Shown here: positions 1-10,970 of the stretch, piece after piece
How the letters are laid out: each line of letters begins with the position of its first letter
Position numbering within the stretch: the first letter of the stretch is position 1
NCBI GenBank assembly: GCA_014529385.2
Contig: CM043953.1
Span: forward strand, 90,242,342 to 90,306,341
Length of the DNA stretch: 64,000 nt
Direction: 5' to 3'
From: Adiantum capillus-veneris
Taxonomy: Eukaryota; Streptophyta; Polypodiopsida; Polypodiales; Pteridaceae
Program-made: the position numbers and the translations under genes
The notes under the pieces: model-generated
Databases searched by the model: none
Seen by the model: the letters and a program-made list of their open reading frames with translations, nothing else
Told to the model about the DNA's origin: nothing

Positions 1-73
1 GACCCCAATTACCCCGAGTACCCCCAAGTACCCCAGGTACCCTAAGTACCCCAAGTACCTAGGTACTCAGTGC
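1..73 (+). repeat. Leader minisatellite of element X
   Basis: About six degenerate copies of an 11-bp unit built on 'agtaccccaa' lie directly before the gag-like start codon at 74. Elements A and B also have simple G/T- or C/A-rich tandem repeats at this position, just before the equivalent start codon (for example 43090-43365). I read it as part of the untranslated leader of element X. The window starts inside it. Confidence 0.55.
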
Positions 74-1228
74 ATGGTCATCACCAGAAACAGAATGGAT
101 ACTTCGCATGAAGATGATGAGAGTGGAATTGGAGAAGAAGAAGAGTCTACATTAGGAGGATTGTTTCCAGATCATCCTCCATCCCCATCTACGCCGCGTA
201 TTGCAACAAATCCTATGGAGACCTTGGTCAAGTCTATGATGGAGATGATGCTACAAAAAGAGGCTCAGCGCATCGCATGGATAGAGAACGTGAAGAACGA
301 GAGCGTAAGCAAGCAAGCGAAGCTCAACGCATAGCAGCTGAAGAAAAGTGGGCGGCTATGGAGCTGGAGCAAGAGGCGCAGCAGGACCAACGCATGAAAG
401 AGTTGATCCTACAGGTACCACTCAAGGAGGTTGACCAGTATAGGTAGAGAGTCGAGACGACGGCTCCAACAATCCAGTCACTGACTAGTTGACTTTTAGT
501 AAGTCTAATGGTAAGATGGATGCTTTTGTGATTCATTCTTGGTTACATCAATTTAATGCTTATTTTGCGACTAACAAGAAAAACAATAACAATAAAGTTT
601 TGATTGCTGCCATGTATCTCTCGGGCGATGACATTAATTGGTATCAAGCCTGGCAAAAGGCACATTTGGCGGAGCATCTTGAGCATACCGCGGATAGCGT
701 ACCCCTCTCTTTTAGTTTGGTTGACTTCCAAGACAAGCTCATGGTCCAATTTATGTCACCGCAGTACCTTGATGGGTTGAACGAAGATTGAAGAGGCCTC
801 AAGCAAAATCGCACTCCCGTTATGTCTTTTTCTAACCGTATTTTGCAGATATTTGTGCATTTGCGTAATTCGGATGTGGATCGTAAAGAGGCTTTTCTCT
901 TTGGTACGTCAAATACAACGTGAAAGTCTTATGACTCACTGACTACAATGATGATGTGAGAATCGCTCTTGAGCAAGAAATGAAGCACAACAAAGGTAAG
1001 CATAAAGAGAATAAGTCCTCTCAAAGCACCCTGCAAAACCCTCAGAACGAACAGAATGGTAAGAACAACGGTAATTCTTCCTCTTCTCAGTCTTCCTCTG
1101 CACCTAAAGCACTGAACTCTCACAATGCTAATAAGGGAAAGGCTAAAACTCAGGATACCCCTCAACTGACACACCATGAAAAATCTGCTAAAGAAATAGG
1201 AGGATGGTTAAGTTTTGAAGAACGAACC
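74..1228 (+). pseudogene. Gag of Ty3/gypsy-type element X, broken
   Basis: Three reading-frame pieces make a degenerate gag. The first (74-334) begins MVITRNRMDT and is acidic. Its N-terminus matches the ORFs of elements A (from 5799) and B (from 43076). The second (489-791) has the hallmarks of a retrotransposon gag capsid: a hydrophobic WLHQFNAYF stretch, then AAMYLSGDDINWYQAW. The third (956-1240) is a basic, Ser/Asn/Gln-rich linker of the sort that precedes a zinc knuckle, but no knuckle is reached because copia element G begins at 1229. Stops and frameshifts separate the pieces, so it is not functional. X is probably the gag-bearing relative of the A/B family. Confidence 0.75.
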
Positions 1229-1528
1229 TGTTGGAATTAGGGTTGCTGGAAAACACACACAGCTTGGAGAAGACGAATGAAGCTCAAGGCACACAACTAT
1301 GTGTATTACTTAGTGTGCAATAGAAAGATAGATAGCCCTAGAGTGATGGGCGTATATACAATGCACGAGGGAAAAAACCTCCTAGTGAGGAAAAATGCCT
1401 CGGCGGTCCTATGTGTGTTCACACACATCACTACCACATGTATATGGTACCAAATCCCCCCTGGGAGTGATGCAGTGAACGAGAGCTGGCAGATAGAGTA
1501 TAGGGAAGTGCCATGCCCTGTGAGGACA
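1229..1528 (-). repeat. 3' LTR of copia element G
   Basis: The right edge of the LTR reads TGTCCTCACAGGG on the minus strand; the left edge is ...CCAACA (plus strand tgttgg at 1229). The last ~215 bp match the LTR end of element H at 61405-61616, including the 'accatatacatgtgg' and 'gggctatcc' blocks. The length is about 300 bp. The flanking GAACC at 1224-1228 would be the target-site duplication, but the partner copy is lost with the 5' end. The right boundary is inferred from the TG dinucleotide and is less certain than the left. Confidence 0.7.
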
Positions 1529-1531
1529 TGA

Positions 1532-1846
1532 TCAATCCACAAAGGGGAGTAAGCCCAAAGCTTTGCGGAAAGCTTCGAACTTCTCACAAGACAATGCCTT
1601 TGTGAAAATATCTGTAAGGTTGTCCTGTGTTGGCACATAAGCGAAGTTGATCTCTCTTGTTGAGTGCCTCTCTCTAACATAGTGGTAATGCACCTCAATG
1701 TGCTTTGTGCGAGCATGAAAAATTGGGTTCCTCGCAACTGCCATGTGCTCTGACTGTCAGTGTAGATAGTGTTCGTAGTGTCCTGTCCAACACCCAAATC
1801 AGCCATAAGGCGTCTAAGCCATACACACTCAACCGTAGCTGTGAAG
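1532..1846 (-). pseudogene. Copia RNase H, distal part (element G)
   Basis: The frame at 1744-1532 contains ARNPIFHARTKHIEVHYHYV, the C-terminal copia RNase H signature, then YVPTQDNLTDIFTKAL and LGLLPFVD. Just upstream, in another frame (from about 1846), is VECVWLRRLMADLG followed by IYTDSQST, the penultimate conserved block with its catalytic aspartate. A frameshift lies between them. The proximal half of the same domain lies 6.8 kb away at 8640-8960, on the other side of inserted element A. Confidence 0.88.
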
Positions 1847-1851
1847 ACCGT

Positions 1852-3059
1852 TGTAAGGTGCAGCGGAAATGAATGTTGAACTTTGCTCAAGATGAGTGCT
1901 CCGAACTATGCTCAAGGGTTCCTTTTACTTATGGAAGGGAGAGCCTTCCTTTCTTTAATGAGAGAGTGCAAGTGATCACAAACAAAGTGATGAACACTGT
2001 GAATGAAGGTGCTGAGACTGAGAGATAGAGAGAGAAGAATATGACACTAGAATGTTAAAACCCTCCTCCGAAGGCCCCACTCTCTAGGTGAGAGTGGTCT
2101 ACTATTGATTGTACAAATCTGTACAATGCTTGGACTTGCTGACGATGTCGATGACGACGAGACGGGCTGAAATTTGAAAATGCTAATGGCTGTAATCTGC
2201 AAATCTTTATCTGTTGAATTCTGACTCTATGTCAATGACAATGTCGATGGCGACGATGCAACGACGACGCGCTGAAAACGCAGATGCTGAAATCTGCGTT
2301 TTCCTGGCTGAATCTGCAAACTGCGCTGGATCTGACCGTGCGGCGAGGATTTGCTGCGGGAAGGTGAGATCTGCAAGGTTCGGGGGTGCTACTGCGGAGT
2401 CTGAATGCTGAAAACTGAAAACACTGAGTTTACTGTGGTTCTATCGCGAAGATCTGCAAAAACGCTAGGTCTCTTGCAGATGCAAAAACGCTAGGCTGAT
2501 TTGGGATCCTGTTGCAAAAACGCTAAGTCCCTTGCTGTGCAATCTGCTAACGCTAGGGCTGATCTGTCTTTTGCTGGTTTTGCTACTGCCGGTTTGGATC
2601 TACAAAAGTAAAACGTTGGCTGATCTTTGGTCCTTGGTTGAAAATGCTAGGTTTACCGCCGGTGGGGGGTCTTGTTGAGAAGGTGCCTGTTGAACAAGTT
2701 GTTCGTGCTGCCTCTTCTGCCAGAAAGTGCTAGCGCCAGGTTTCTATATATACTTGCTTAGGAAAATTGCCCTACCTAGTTCCCAACAAAAGTTACTTAA
2801 AAATATTAAGTGAAAAATGTCAAAAATAGGGAAAAAAGGTCTATGCACTGTAAAAATGCTCCTGATGGGTTCTGATGTAAATCTGATGATCATGCTGTGT
2901 GCAACCAGAGGATATGCATCTACTCTAAGTGCCTGGGCATGCTCGATCTGCGAACAGAGTCACAAAAGTGCCAGAACACTTCCTATTCTAGATTGAACTG
3001 AACCCTTGTCATACTGTAGCTTGTCCACGTACACATAGGGTTGGATGTGTCACTTGACA
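1852..3059 (-). repeat. 3' LTR of element A (A/B family)
   Basis: On the plus strand it runs from TGTAAGGTGCAGCGG to GTCACTTGACA, about 1208 bp. The family LTR carries, in minus-strand order, a TATATAAG-type box, a stretch of degenerate repeats built on 'aaaaacgcta' (here about 2440-2600), a GAC/GTC trinucleotide patch (about 2140-2165) and the conserved end CTGCACCTTACA. Other copies are 6223-8639, 7304-8484, 12965-13631, 34434-35666, 40644-41524 and 43725-44875. Confidence 0.9.
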
Positions 3060-3470
3060 TCCCCTCCTTTTCAAAGTGAGGTACTGATACCGAACTGTAT
3101 GGCGTCGAGGGAGATTGCCAATAGCATCCGGAATCGTGGAAAGGACTCTTCGCCGGCCCACTCTGATGTGTGGGTCGTGCGATACTTGAACTTCATAAAG
3201 GTCTGCAACGCTTGCTTCTTTGGGCCGCGCCGAAAGCGATAAAGTATTATGTAGCTCCTTCAATGCTTCAACTTTGTCTATGGACGTAGGTCCACCTTCG
3301 TCAAGAATCTCCAAGGCTGAAAATTCCCGAAACCACTTCCAATACAAAAACATGAACATACCTATTCCATGTAATGTGACTGGAAAAAATCTAATCTTTC
3401 TAAAAGACTGTGCATGCAATGTAGATGAAACAAGAGACGGAGTGCCAAACCGTTCATCAAACACATGCAA
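3009..3470 (-). pseudogene. Conserved 3' internal frame of element A
   Basis: An open frame of about 150 codons spans the 3' end of the A interior and runs into the LTR. A block around [16 protein letters not shown] and [12 protein letters not shown] is shared with element B (41710-41525), so it is family sequence. I recognise no domain. It may be a remnant of coding sequence from the ancestral element or simply conserved untranslated sequence; the reading frame continuing into the LTR argues against a complete protein. Confidence 0.4.
3060..3072 (-). other. Polypurine tract of element A
   Basis: The minus strand reads GAAAAGGAGGGGA immediately before the 3' LTR terminus TGTCA. An identical tract is at the same place in element B (41525-41537). 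It is the plus-strand DNA priming site expected for LTR retrotransposons and fixes the orientation of the element. Confidence 0.85.
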
Positions 3471-3575
3471 AACATGGAAATAAACTCATCTTTTTTTATC
3501 TAAATCAATCAGCCGACTAAAATACAGGAAACGATCACGAATGAAACACTCGTACAATGCGTGCTGACTAATCAT

Positions 3576-5799
3576 TCATACACATAATACTTCCTGTGAG
3601 GGTTTGCTAGACCTAGGCTCGAGAGCCAAGATCGGTTCTTCGTGATCAATCGAATCTGCCTGTGGGGGTGTTGTGGACCTCGACTCGAAAGCCAAGATCA
3701 GTTCTTCATGATTGATCGAATCTTCCTGTGGGGGTTCTGTGGACCTCGACTCGAGAGCTAAGATCGGTTCTTCGTGATTGATCGAATGTGCAATGAGGTT
3801 AGCTTCACTAGAGAAAGTATCAACTAACACATCATCCTTGTGAACAATCACATCATCTTTATGCAAATCATCATGCTTGTGAGAAACCGCATCTTGATCA
3901 TCATGCAAATCATCATGCTTGTCCTTATCATCTAAATCATCATGCTCATCATTATCATGCAATTCATCATGCTTATCATCATGCCTTGGAAAAGAAGAGA
4001 TTGAGATAGTCTCCTTCTCTTGATCCTTTGCAATTTGTGCCTGCACATTAGAAAAGAGTCGCAACAACTCTTCGCGGTCACGTGCTATGGCTACCATTCT
4101 TTCATTGTATGTACGTGAAACCGGTCCCTAGGGCGGTAGACGTGTTAGCTTTCACCCGATTCTTTAACACTTGACTTTACGACACAAAGCAATGACTTAA
4201 AAGGAACCTGTAATTGAGACTGTAATTACACTTCAAAACAAAAGCACGACTAGGAAGCTAGAATGCTCCCAAGCAGACAGTGACACCTGTAGGCCCCAAA
4301 GGTTGGCGTCCCTTTCGGTATTTCTTTATTCTTTAACAGAGGGAATAAAACCTGAGATTTCCTACAAGCTGTCCCGCACAATCTGGGCTGAAATCCATTT
4401 GTTCTGGCCAGATTTCTTCAGAGTCAGTATCCCCACGCAATAGATGACTTTCCCGACACATACGGACATTTTGCAAAACCTGGCGAGAATCTGCAGCACG
4501 CTGAATTCTCTGTTTTCTGCCCCGAAAATGCGCCAGACCATCTCTACAGTGGTCCCCTCATGTCCCCGAACCTCCTGGGGGTATTAGGGACCGTTTAGGT
4601 CTGAAACCCTAAACCTGCAAAAATACACAGCAGGCTGTAATTCCCTATTTCAGGCTCCGTTTCGCGTGCCGGTCACATCCGTAGCAAGTCCTCGAGCTCC
4701 CGCACTTGTAGGGCTACTTGCCCTTTGAATCGGACGAGATTTCTCACGTGAAACCTCTCCGAATTCACCTGTACCTGCGGGGGATTAGCCACTAGCTAAT
4801 CTAGTACATGTGCAAGAGGCTCTTGCCTCGGCAATCGCGCATGAACCCACACAACTGTACATTGGTCAAATGAGAAGCCCACTTGAGGGGCATAACTCAA
4901 CTGCTTGTAGGGGGGAGAGAGAGCAGTGCGTAGCGTGTAGGGCATCACTCCTTGCACCGCACTGTACATAAGAGGGAAAGAAAGCACTCCATAGCTCTTA
5001 ACCTGTGACAAGAAACTTGCAAATGAGCCTCCCAGCTATAAATTCAGCGCCACTTCTTCTTGCATGAGGAAAGTGCAAGAAATGTGCCACGTTGCGCGTT
5101 TACAAGCCATTTCCCGTTTCGGGGTTGCCGCCTAAAAATCTCCCGACTGGTTGCCCAGGTTCTTTCGCGGCAGAGTTGTAAAATGTTCCCCTTGTCATAC
5201 CGGAGGTAATGACGCGAACACATTTTCAGGTCCAAAATAGCAATTCCCTAAATTTTAGGAGATACTTCCATGGCATTCACACTGGTCATTTGACCATCAA
5301 TCACCACTGGAACCACATCGAAAAATGCAATGTCGGCCAGCTATCAAGTGATTTACATTCGTAGCCCCACCGCGACTAACCCTAAGCCATTTGTCCAACT
5401 TTAGTGCTCACCGGCTGTCCGGCCTAGACTCTCACTGTCCGCCTCACACCATGCAACTCGGGCATTGGCATTTCCAGAGGGGTGCTTTAAAACAGGTCAA
5501 ATAAAATTCCCCCAAAAAGAAATCAACAAGTAAAGTTGCCATAGACTCGTGACAGTATGCTCTATGGTTGCCATTCTTTCTGTGTGTTCTGCCTTTCTTT
5601 CTGCTTCTCTTGCTTCGCGTTCTATCTTCCTGTCCATCATCATCTTGTCAAACGCCTCCATAGGAGTTAGTGCAATCCTTGGCGTAGATGGGGAAGGGGG
5701 AGGGTCGGAAAAACCTCTTGGTGGGGAAAATTCTTCTTCGCCACCTCCATGCTCATCACCTCCATGCAAAGTATCCATTCCGCTTCGGGTGATGACCAT
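3576..5799 (-). pseudogene. Coiled-coil / His-Asp-rich ORF of element A, split by a solo LTR
   Basis: The frame begins MVITRSGMDT at 5799 with an acidic, proline-containing N-terminus (shared with the gag of X), then a charged coiled-coil stretch. It is interrupted at 5554-4116 by a solo LTR and resumes at about 4110 with ERMVAIARDREELLRL. Next comes a histidine/aspartate-rich tract (HDDKHDELHDNDEHDD and similar, about 3830-4000). Three tandem ~25-residue units follow, each containing a form of HEEPILALESRS (about 3600-3790). It ends at TGA near 3576, where element B reads on. No capsid, zinc knuckle or enzymatic motif is visible. Role unknown. Confidence 0.75.
4116..5554 (-). mobile_element. 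Solo LTR, family C, in element A
   Basis: It is 1439 bp from TGAAACCGG (plus) to CTCGTGACA; on the minus strand TGTCACGAG...CCGGTTTCA. It is flanked by GTACG (4111-4115) and GTATG (5555-5559), a target duplication with one mismatch. It is homologous throughout to the + strand solo LTR at 32815-34293 (for example the stretch giving KSYGVL, FPLMYS, GVMP on the minus strand at 4796-5011). It contains the shared GAAATACCGAAAGGG motif at about 4292-4326. No internal domain lies next to it, so it is a solo LTR. Confidence 0.9.
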
Positions 5800-6210
5800 C
5801 CACTCAAGTCTTGGGTTCTTAAGTTCACGAGGAACTTGGGTTCTTGTGGGTCTTGAGGTTCTTGTGGTTCTTCTTTTGCTTGCAATCTGTGTTAGAGAAG
5901 GATCTTCTCTTCACCCGAGTTTTGCTCTTTTCCGCGGGCGCACCCCTTGGCGGCCTTGCGCTCACACCAAGGTTGCTTTTTCCCACCTCATGTCAATTGG
6001 CTGGCCGCTAAGTGCACGGTCCGCTCTCAATGAGTGAAAAGAGGCACAAGGGGAGGTTGGACAAGCCCTTCTTTCTTGGGTTTCCTGTCACTCTTCAAAA
6101 ACACGATTAGGAATCGACACGCCCAAGAGGACTTGAGTTACATGCGACTGCAACAAGCAAAAAAAAAATTATGTGGTTCTTTCCTTGAGTGATACAGAAC
6201 ACTGCCAAAG

Positions 6211-6222
6211 CTCTAATACCAA
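6211..6222 (-). other. Primer-binding site of element A
   Basis: The minus strand reads TTGGTATTAGAGCTTTGG immediately after the LTR end CTTACA. This is one or two changes from the initiator-Met tRNA complement TGGTATCAGAGC used by most plant LTR retrotransposons. Element B has TTGGTATCATAGC at the same place. Confidence 0.85.
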
Positions 6223-7303
6223 TGTAAGGTGCAATGGAAATGAATGTTGAACTTTGCTCAAGATGAGTGCTCCGAATTGAGCTCAAGGGTTCCTTTTACT
6301 TACGGAAGGGAGAGCCTTCCGCTCTTTAATGAGAGAGTGCAAGTGATCACAAACAAAGTGATGAACACTCTGAATGAAGGTGTTGAGACTGAGAGATAGA
6401 GAGAGAAGAATACGACACCATAATGTTGTCAAAACCCTCCTCCGAAGGGCCCCCTCTCTATGGCGAGAGTGGTCTACTATTGATTGCACAAATCTCAACA
6501 ATGCTTGGACTTGCCGACGATGTCGATGACGAGACGGGCTGAAATCTGAAAATGCTAATGGCTGAAATCTGCAAATCTTTATCTGCTGAATTCTGACTCT
6601 ATGTCGATGACGATGTCGATGGCCACGATGCAACGACTACGCGCTGAAAACGCAGATGCTGAAATCTGCGTTTTCCGGGCTGAATCTGCAAACTGCATTG
6701 GATCTGACCGTGCGGCGAGGATCTGCTGCGGGAAGGTGAGATTTGTGAGGCTCTGGGTTGCTGTTGCGGAGTCTGAATGCTAAGTCTACTATGGTTTTGT
6801 CGTGAAGATCTGCAAAAACGCTAGGTCTCTTGCAGATGCAAAAACACTAGGTTGATTTGGGATCTTGCTGCAAAAACGCTAAGTCCCTTGCTGTGCAATC
6901 TGCTAACGCTAGGGCTGATCTGTCTTCTGCTGGTTCTGCTACCGCCGGTTTGGATCTGCAAAAGCAAAACGTTGGCTGATCTACTTGCAAATGAAAACGC
7001 TATGGCTTATCTTTGGTCCTTGGCTGAAAATGCAGGTTTACCGCTGGTGGGGAGTCTTGTTGAGAAGGTGCCTGTTGAACAAGTTGTTCGTGCTGCCTCT
7101 TCTGCCAGAAAGTGCTAGCACTAGGTTTCTTTATATACTTGCGTAGCAAAATTGCCCTACCTAGTTCCCAACAAAAGTCACTTAAAAATAACAAGTGAAA
7201 AATGTCAAAAATAGGGAAAATAGGTCTATGCACTGTAAAAATGCTCCTGATGGGTTCTGATGAAAATCTGATGATCATGCTGTGTGCAACCAGAGGATAT
7301 GCA

Positions 7304-8484
7304 TGTCACGTGACACATCCCAACCCTATGTGTCCGTGGACAAGCTACACCACAGCAGGGTTCAGTCAGTTCAGTCAAGTCTAGATTAGCAGTGATCTGG
7401 CACTTTTGTGAGTCTATTCGTAGACCGTGCATGCCCAGTCACTTAGCATAGATGCATATCCTCCGGTTGCACACAGCATGATCATCGGAATTCCCATCAG
7501 AATCCATTGGCATCAGTTAGGGGAATTTTTCAGTGCATTCAGCCTATTTTCCTATTTATTGGGATTTTCACTTATTATTTTTAAGTGACTTTCCTACAAA
7601 AGTAGGTAGGGCAATTTTGCTAGGTTAATATATAAGCAAACCCAAGTTAGCACTTTCTGGCAGAAGAGGCAGCAGGAGCTTCCCGCTCAACAGGCAACTT
7701 CTCAGCAGTACCCAGCACCCCCCGCGTTTTGGATCCCCATCCTCGGGGGGCAAGTTCCCATCCTCAGCGTTTTCTCAGCATCAGCCATCGCCATCAAGTC
7801 CAACCCTTTCTAGCGTTTGTTCCCCCTTCAGGCAGCCCCCAAAGCCCAACGTTTTTGGGATTGCAAAGCATCAGCAGAATCAGCGTTTTGACATCAGCAA
7901 TTTCAGCCAAGCTAGTGTTTTTGCTGGCGTTTTTGCATTGCTGCAGCGTTTTGACTTTCAGCCCCAACCTGCCGCCGCAGATACACAGCATTTTCAGCCT
8001 TTAGCAAGGTAGCAGATACATCCCAGATTGGTTGCAGAAGTTCCCCCATCTTTAGCCCAAGAAAACACAGCCAAAACAGTCATTTTCAGCCACCGAAACA
8101 GTCCCGAAATTCAGCGATAGAAGATCTCAGATTTCAGCCATCAAGTCGCTGTCGTCATCACCGTCGTCGTCATCGGCATAGTCCCATTGCATCAGTCCAT
8201 TGCATTCGCATTGTACACCTTTGTGCAATCAAAGTAGACCACTCTCGCCGACGAGAGTAGGGCCTTCGGAGGAGGGTTTTACAACCTCTCGGTGTCGTAT
8301 CTCTTCTCTCTCCTTCTCTCAGTCTCATTCACTTGCACGCACAATATCCACTCACTTTGTTCGTGATCATAGCACTCTCCATAAGATGGAGGGCTCTCTC
8401 CTTCCCTAAGAACTAAAAGGAACCTTGAGCAATAAAGATCACTAATCTTGAGAAAATACAACATTCATTCCGCTGCACCTTACA
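7304..8484 (+). mobile_element. Solo LTR, A/B family, nested in the 5' LTR of A
   Basis: A complete 1181-bp LTR (TGTCACGTGACACATCC...CTGCACCTTACA) sits in the opposite orientation inside another LTR of the same family. It is flanked by a perfect ATGCA duplication (7299-7303 and 8485-8489). The host LTR sequence resumes exactly (...gaggatatgca / tctactctaagtg...). U3 is on the left, with a TATATAAG box at 7629-7636. Confidence 0.95.
7629..7636 (+). promoter_or_regulatory. TATA box of A/B-family LTR
   Basis: TATATAAG sits about 325 bp into the LTR. The same box occurs at the equivalent place in other family copies (for example 'cttatatattaac', minus orientation, about 44544 and 35336). It is the likely core promoter of the family; transcription would run to the right in this copy. 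Confidence 0.6.
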
Positions 8485-8639
8485 ATGCATCTACTCTAAG
8501 TGTCTGGGCATGCACTGTCTGCGAACAGACTCACAAAAGTGCCAGAACACTTCCTATTCTAGAGTGACTAGACTGAATTGAACCCTGGTCATGCTGTAGC
8601 TTATCCACGGACACATAGGGTTGGATGTGTCACATGACA

Positions 8640-8960
8640 ACCGCCCTGTACTCAACCTCACAACTGCCACAGTAGGTTACTTCTTGCTCAACCATGAGAT
8701 GCATGAACCGTCGAGCATGAAACAAAAACCACTCGTGGACACTCGCGTGTGAAAACAACCAGCCCAATCCGAGTCTGAAAAAGCATGTAAATCTATTGGC
8801 AATGATGTCTCCTTAGGATAAAACAAACCAAGATGTAAAGTTCCATTCAAGTAGCGAAAGATCCTCTTGACAGCCTACCAATGCTGAGACCCTGGGCTAT
8901 GCATAAATCTGCTAACCTGTGAGACTGCAAACTGAATATCCGGCCTCGTGTTGCATATAT
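8640..8960 (-). pseudogene. Copia RNase H, proximal part (element G)
   Basis: The minus-strand translation gives the copia RNase H start: a GTLHLG-like block, then a YSDSDWAGC-like block and GFCFML, with a degraded serine-rich end. It is the upstream half of the domain whose distal half lies at 1532-1846 beyond element A. The RT domain continues to the right. Confidence 0.75.
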
Positions 8961-9954
8961 ATAAATAAGTCAACCAACAGCAGTTTGTTTAAGAGTGACA
9001 TCGGCAGGATCACTAGCATCATGAATGCTTAATTTCAAACCTGTTTCCATGGGAGTGGCAATATGTTTGCAATCCTCAAGTCCAAACTTACATAGCAATG
9101 TCTCTATGTAACTTGTTTGACACAAGGCAATACCACCATCACACTGCTTAAACTGTATACGCAAGTAATGATGCAATAGCCCCAAATCTTTGATCTTGAA
9201 AGTAGCATTCAAATCAGCCTTAAATTCAGCAATATGTCTCTCATTTGGTCCAATGATTAGCAAATCATCCACATAGAGAACGACAATGAGAAGTACATCA
9301 CCCTCACGCTTTACATACAATGTGCTTTCTGTTGGACTATTATGAAAGCCTCGTTTGACCGAATGAGTGTCAGCCTTCTCATACCATGCACAAGGAGATT
9401 GCTTCAACCCATATATAGCTTTCTTACTTTTGCACACTTTATCTTCCTTCCCTTTAATGACAAAACCGCAAGGTTGCGTTACATAAACTTCCTCAAATAT
9501 GTCACCATTCAACAAAGTAGTATTAATGTTTGACTGATGTACATCCCAACCAAAATGAGCTGCCAATGCACATGGAAACACAAAGTAGTCATATGACAAG
9601 TGGGAGCAAAAGTCTCTTCATAATCGATGCCTTTTTGCTGTGCATAACCCCTTGCAACAAGTCAAGCCTTATAGTGATCAATCTCACCATCCGGCTTGCG
9701 TTGTAACTTGTAAATCAACTTCGTACCAATGGCCTTTTTGCCAGGAGGCACATCACATAAAGTCCATGTGTCATTTTCTATAAGTGCATCATATTCTGAT
9801 TGCATGGAAGCCATCCAATTTTCTTAATTTTGTGCTTTATCAAAAGACAAAGGTTCCTCAACATCACATAAGCTAGACACAACCAAAGCATAACAATCTG
9901 ATGCATAAGATGCATGGCGAGAACCTGAACGAATACAACTAGACAAAGGTGCAT
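8961..9954 (-). pseudogene. Copia reverse transcriptase (element G)
   Basis: The main open piece (9599-8970) has the copia RT blocks in order: FGWDVHQSNINTTLLNGDI (motif A with D), EEVYVTQPCGF, KAIYGLKQSPCAWY, then VVLYVDDLLIIG (catalytic YVDD), then LGLLHHYLRIQ. The N-terminal part at 9600-9950 lies in other frames. The family enzyme copies element RNA into DNA within virus-like particles. Frameshifts and a stop make this copy inactive. Confidence 0.9.
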
Positions 9955-10960
9955 CTAGTTTACTGTCGCGTAAGATATGCACCAGCCATTTAGGCATACC
10001 TCTAGCCTGCTCATTCTCAGCCCTTTCCTTATCAAGTACATCATGTACATGTGCATCAATAATATAGTTTGATCTGTAACACTTTCAGAAACCTCCATAG
10101 GCTGTACATTTGCCTCGTTGGAATTTACATTTGAGTTTCCACCATTGAAAAGAGACAACAAAGTGTCATAAATGTCCTGTGAGCTTACATTATTGTCTCT
10201 AGTACATGACAACAATGGCTGAACTGAATCTTCCACAAACACAACATCCCATGAGACCAAGATACACTTTGTTTGCGGATAATACAACCTATAACCTTTA
10301 CTTTCAACACTATAACCAACAAAAATACGTTTGACAGCCTTATTATCCAATTTTCTGTGCTGTGTTTGTGGCACCAAAGCATATGCCAAACAACCAAAAA
10401 CACGTATGTGCTCAATAGGAGGCTTTCTATCATGCCATGCTTCATATGGAGTCATAGACTGCAAAGCTTTCGTAAGACACCTGTTTAGTAGATAAGTGGC
10501 ACACATGATGGCCTCGAGACAAAACGAATGCGGCAAAGCTTGACTTTTGACCATACATTGTGCCATTTCAGTCAGTGACTTGTTTTTTCTCTTAGCAACA
10601 CCATTTTGCTGAGGTGTATACGGCACTGTACATTGGTGTTTAATCCCACGACTAGCGAGAAATGCATTAAATTCATAAGACATATACTCCCTACCTCGAT
10701 TGAATGGAGGGTGCCCATAGGACATTTCGAGACATTTTCAGCCATAGCCAGAAATTGTTTGAAGCACATAAACACTTCGGACTTCCCTTTAAGCGGATAC
10801 ACTCATGCATGCCTGGAGTAATCATCAATGAAAGTCACGAAGTAAAGGTAATTGCCCAAGGACGGAGTTTGCATGGGTCCACAAACATCACTATGCACAA
10901 GTTGCAACCTGCATGTGGCCCTAACTGAATCATCCTTTGGAAACTTCGAATGCTGCATCT
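9955..10960 (-). pseudogene. Copia integrase (element G)
   Basis: The piece at 10725-9955 contains GREYMSYEFNAFL, then VPYTPQQNGVAKRKN, the block around the catalytic glutamate region, then LNRCLTKALQSMTPYEAW and IRVFGCLAYALVP. The first catalytic segment, around 10800-10900, is in another frame. In the expected DRGGEY motif the aspartate is replaced (FNRGREY), so the catalytic triad looks broken. Confidence 0.88.
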
Positions 10961-10970
10961 TACCCAAAAT

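Larger units (their letters stand above)
1852..8639 (-). mobile_element. Non-autonomous LTR retrotransposon A (nested host of two solo LTRs)
   Basis: Two LTRs of about 1.2 kb flank a short interior. On the minus strand the 5' LTR is at right (6223-8639, itself interrupted), followed by a TTGGTATTAGAGC primer site, a coiled-coil/His-Asp-rich ORF and a polypurine tract AAAAGGAGGGGA next to the 3' LTR (1852-3059). No protease, RT or integrase is present. Flanks are ACCGT (1847-1851) and ACCGC (8640-8644), a five-base duplication with one change. The insertion splits the RNase H of copia element G. Sister copy: element B (40644-44875). Confidence 0.9.
6223..8639 (-). repeat. 5' LTR of element A, interrupted by a solo LTR
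   Basis: The LTR starts at TGTAAGGTGCAATGG (plus) and ends at GTCACATGACA. After subtraction of the nested insertion at 7304-8489 it is about 1230 bp, matching the 1208-bp partner at 1852-3059. The U3 side lies to the right. Confidence 0.9.

Noticed and set aside
1306-1531. Frames within 1229-1528 on either strand as small genes
   Set aside because: They lie in the LTR of copia element G; matching sequence in H is untranslated.
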